Assembly: GCF_030453725.1 (NCBI RefSeq)
Contig: NZ_JAKDJU010000080.1
Span: 1-13,905 of the forward strand
Direction: 5' to 3'
DNA: 13,905 nucleotides
Source: Brevibacterium picturae
GTDB lineage: Bacteria; Actinomycetota; Actinomycetes; Actinomycetales; Brevibacteriaceae
The position numbers and the translations under genes are program-made. Each line of letters begins with the position of its first letter. The first letter of the stretch is position 1. Shown here in pieces: positions 13,233 to 13,905 of the stretch. The notes beneath the pieces are model-generated. The model worked only from the letters and a program-made list of their open reading frames with translations, was not told the origin of the DNA and did not search any database.

Positions 13233-13784
13233 TCAGACCCTTGGTCCGTGGTCGGTGGTGTCCTCGACCGAGGTTTGGATATGTTCGAGGAGCTCGTCGA
13301 TGACGGTGATGCCGTCCTTGACTCCACCCTTCGAGCCGGGGAAGTTGATGACGAAGCTGCGGCCGCGCACGCCGGCGACTCCGCGGCTCATCACCGCCGA
13401 GGTGGTCGCTTCCAGTCCCTTGCGCCACATCGCGTAGATCAGGCCCGGAGACTGTCGTTCGAGGAGTTCGGCGGTGAATTCCGGGGTCCGGTCGTCGGGA
13501 GCGAGTCCGGTGCCGCCGCTGGTGACGACGATGCGTGGGCGCTCGTCCTCGCCGGCGTCGACGAGGAGGGACCGGAGAGCGTGACCGACGGGTTCGCCGT
13601 CGCGGACGACGATGGGATCGGGTGTGGTGTAGCCGCGTGAGCGCAGCCAGCCGACGAGGATCGGGCCGGTCGTGTCCGCCGCCTCTCCCCTGGCCGCCGA
13701 GGTGGAGGCGATGATGACCGCGGCTACGCGTCCCGCGCCGAGGAGGTCGACAGCCTCATTGTCCGTCGAGTTCTCAGTGGTCAC
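13233..13784 (-). CDS. MogA/MoaB-type molybdopterin-binding protein
   Basis: This 183-residue MoCF_biosynth-domain protein probably adenylylates molybdopterin before molybdenum insertion. Family motifs are TSGGTGLAPDDRTPE (88-102), SRGVAGVRG (133-141) and INFPGSKGGVKDG (146-158), plus the N-terminal RGEAADTTGP region. The GTG at 13784 is preferred because AAGAAGGA (complement of 13791-13798) lies 6 nt before it. Upstream ATGs at 13826 and 13865 are in frame but have no comparable site. The gene runs into fdhD with a 5-bp gap, giving a molybdoenzyme-maturation pair. The sequence does not let me choose between MogA and MoaB naming. Confidence 0.88.
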   Translation of the reverse strand: MTTENSTDNEAVDLLGAGRVAAVIIASTSAARGEAADTTGPILVGWLRSRGYTTPDPIVVRDGEPVGHALRSLLVDAGEDERPRIVVTSGGTGLAPDDRTPEFTAELLERQSPGLIYAMWRKGLEATTSAVMSRGVAGVRGRSFVINFPGSKGGVKDGITVIDELLEHIQTSVEDTTDHGPRV

Positions 13785-13790
13785 AGACGA

Positions 13791-13798
13791 TCCTTCTT
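13791..13798 (-). promoter_or_regulatory. Ribosome-binding site choosing GTG 13784 for the mogA-like gene
   Basis: On the minus strand AAGAAGGA stands 6 nt before GTG, better than anything before the in-frame ATGs at 13826 or 13865. Confidence 0.65.
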
Positions 13799-13905
13799 CC
13801 CAATGCACACACGTTCCGATCTCCATTGTTTCACGGCCGGTCGCCGTCCGGTCGACCTGTTCCAACTGCTCGACTTCAGCCTCCTTCTCCGCGCCGGCGG
13901 AGCCC

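Noticed and set aside
13228..13428. Extended start for FdhD upstream of 13227
   Set aside because: It would overlap the mogA-like gene in another frame and adds a non-conserved Arg-rich stretch.
13785..13905. The 3' end of another minus-strand gene at the right edge
   Set aside because: One frame ends in a TGA at 13878-13876, and another stays open into the mogA-like frame. With so few codons neither can be supported as a gene.

Overview
The window looks like a chromosome segment of a high-GC actinobacterium. The genes are packed tightly, with frequent GTG starts and ATGA or TGATG stop/start overlaps, and lipoprotein and anchored-thioredoxin signals typical of Gram-positive actinobacteria. 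A Micrococcales member such as Brevibacterium is my guess; the genus is inferred, not shown. There are no rRNAs, tRNAs, transposases or CRISPR arrays. Functions are assigned from motifs read by eye, without database searches.

Layout. (1) 1-596, minus: N-terminal part of an MFS transporter, cut by the window edge. (2) 761-2636, minus: a three-gene operon with 4-bp overlaps, encoding a small membrane protein with a CPVC motif, a BlaI/MecI-type repressor and an M56 (BlaR1-like) zinc metallopeptidase. (3) 2777-7659, plus: two transcription units of related content. The first is a DsbA-like anchored thiol oxidoreductase plus a beta-propeller-like lipoprotein. The second is a paralogous DsbA-like protein, a CcdA-type thiol-electron transporter and a paralogous lipoprotein. 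(4) about 7724-8476: a HutC-type GntR regulator. (5) 8816-12306, plus: a sulfide-oxidation cluster of sulfide:quinone reductase, persulfide dioxygenase/rhodanese fusion and TauE/SafE exporter. (6) 12346-13784, minus: fdhD and a mogA/moaB-type gene, which serve molybdenum cofactor and formate dehydrogenase maturation.

The most interesting unit is 761-7659. The spacer between the divergent repressor operon and the first DsbA gene carries two abutting perfect palindromes TACTA-N7-TAGTA (2671-2687 and 2688-2704). A third copy (4824-4840) lies just before the ribosome-binding site of the second DsbA gene. This ties all eight genes into one apparent BlaI-type regulon. In place of beta-lactam resistance genes, the targets are envelope thiol-disulfide proteins. 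The M56 partner has no C-terminal penicillin-binding sensor domain but has a CSRC pair in a predicted outside loop. I infer a two-component protease/repressor circuit that senses and answers extracytoplasmic thiol (or metal) stress.

The sulfur cluster has its own tandem palindromes upstream, of GT-N4-AC architecture, which suits the neighbouring HutC-type regulator. It also has a perfect 16-bp-stem hairpin between its second and third genes.
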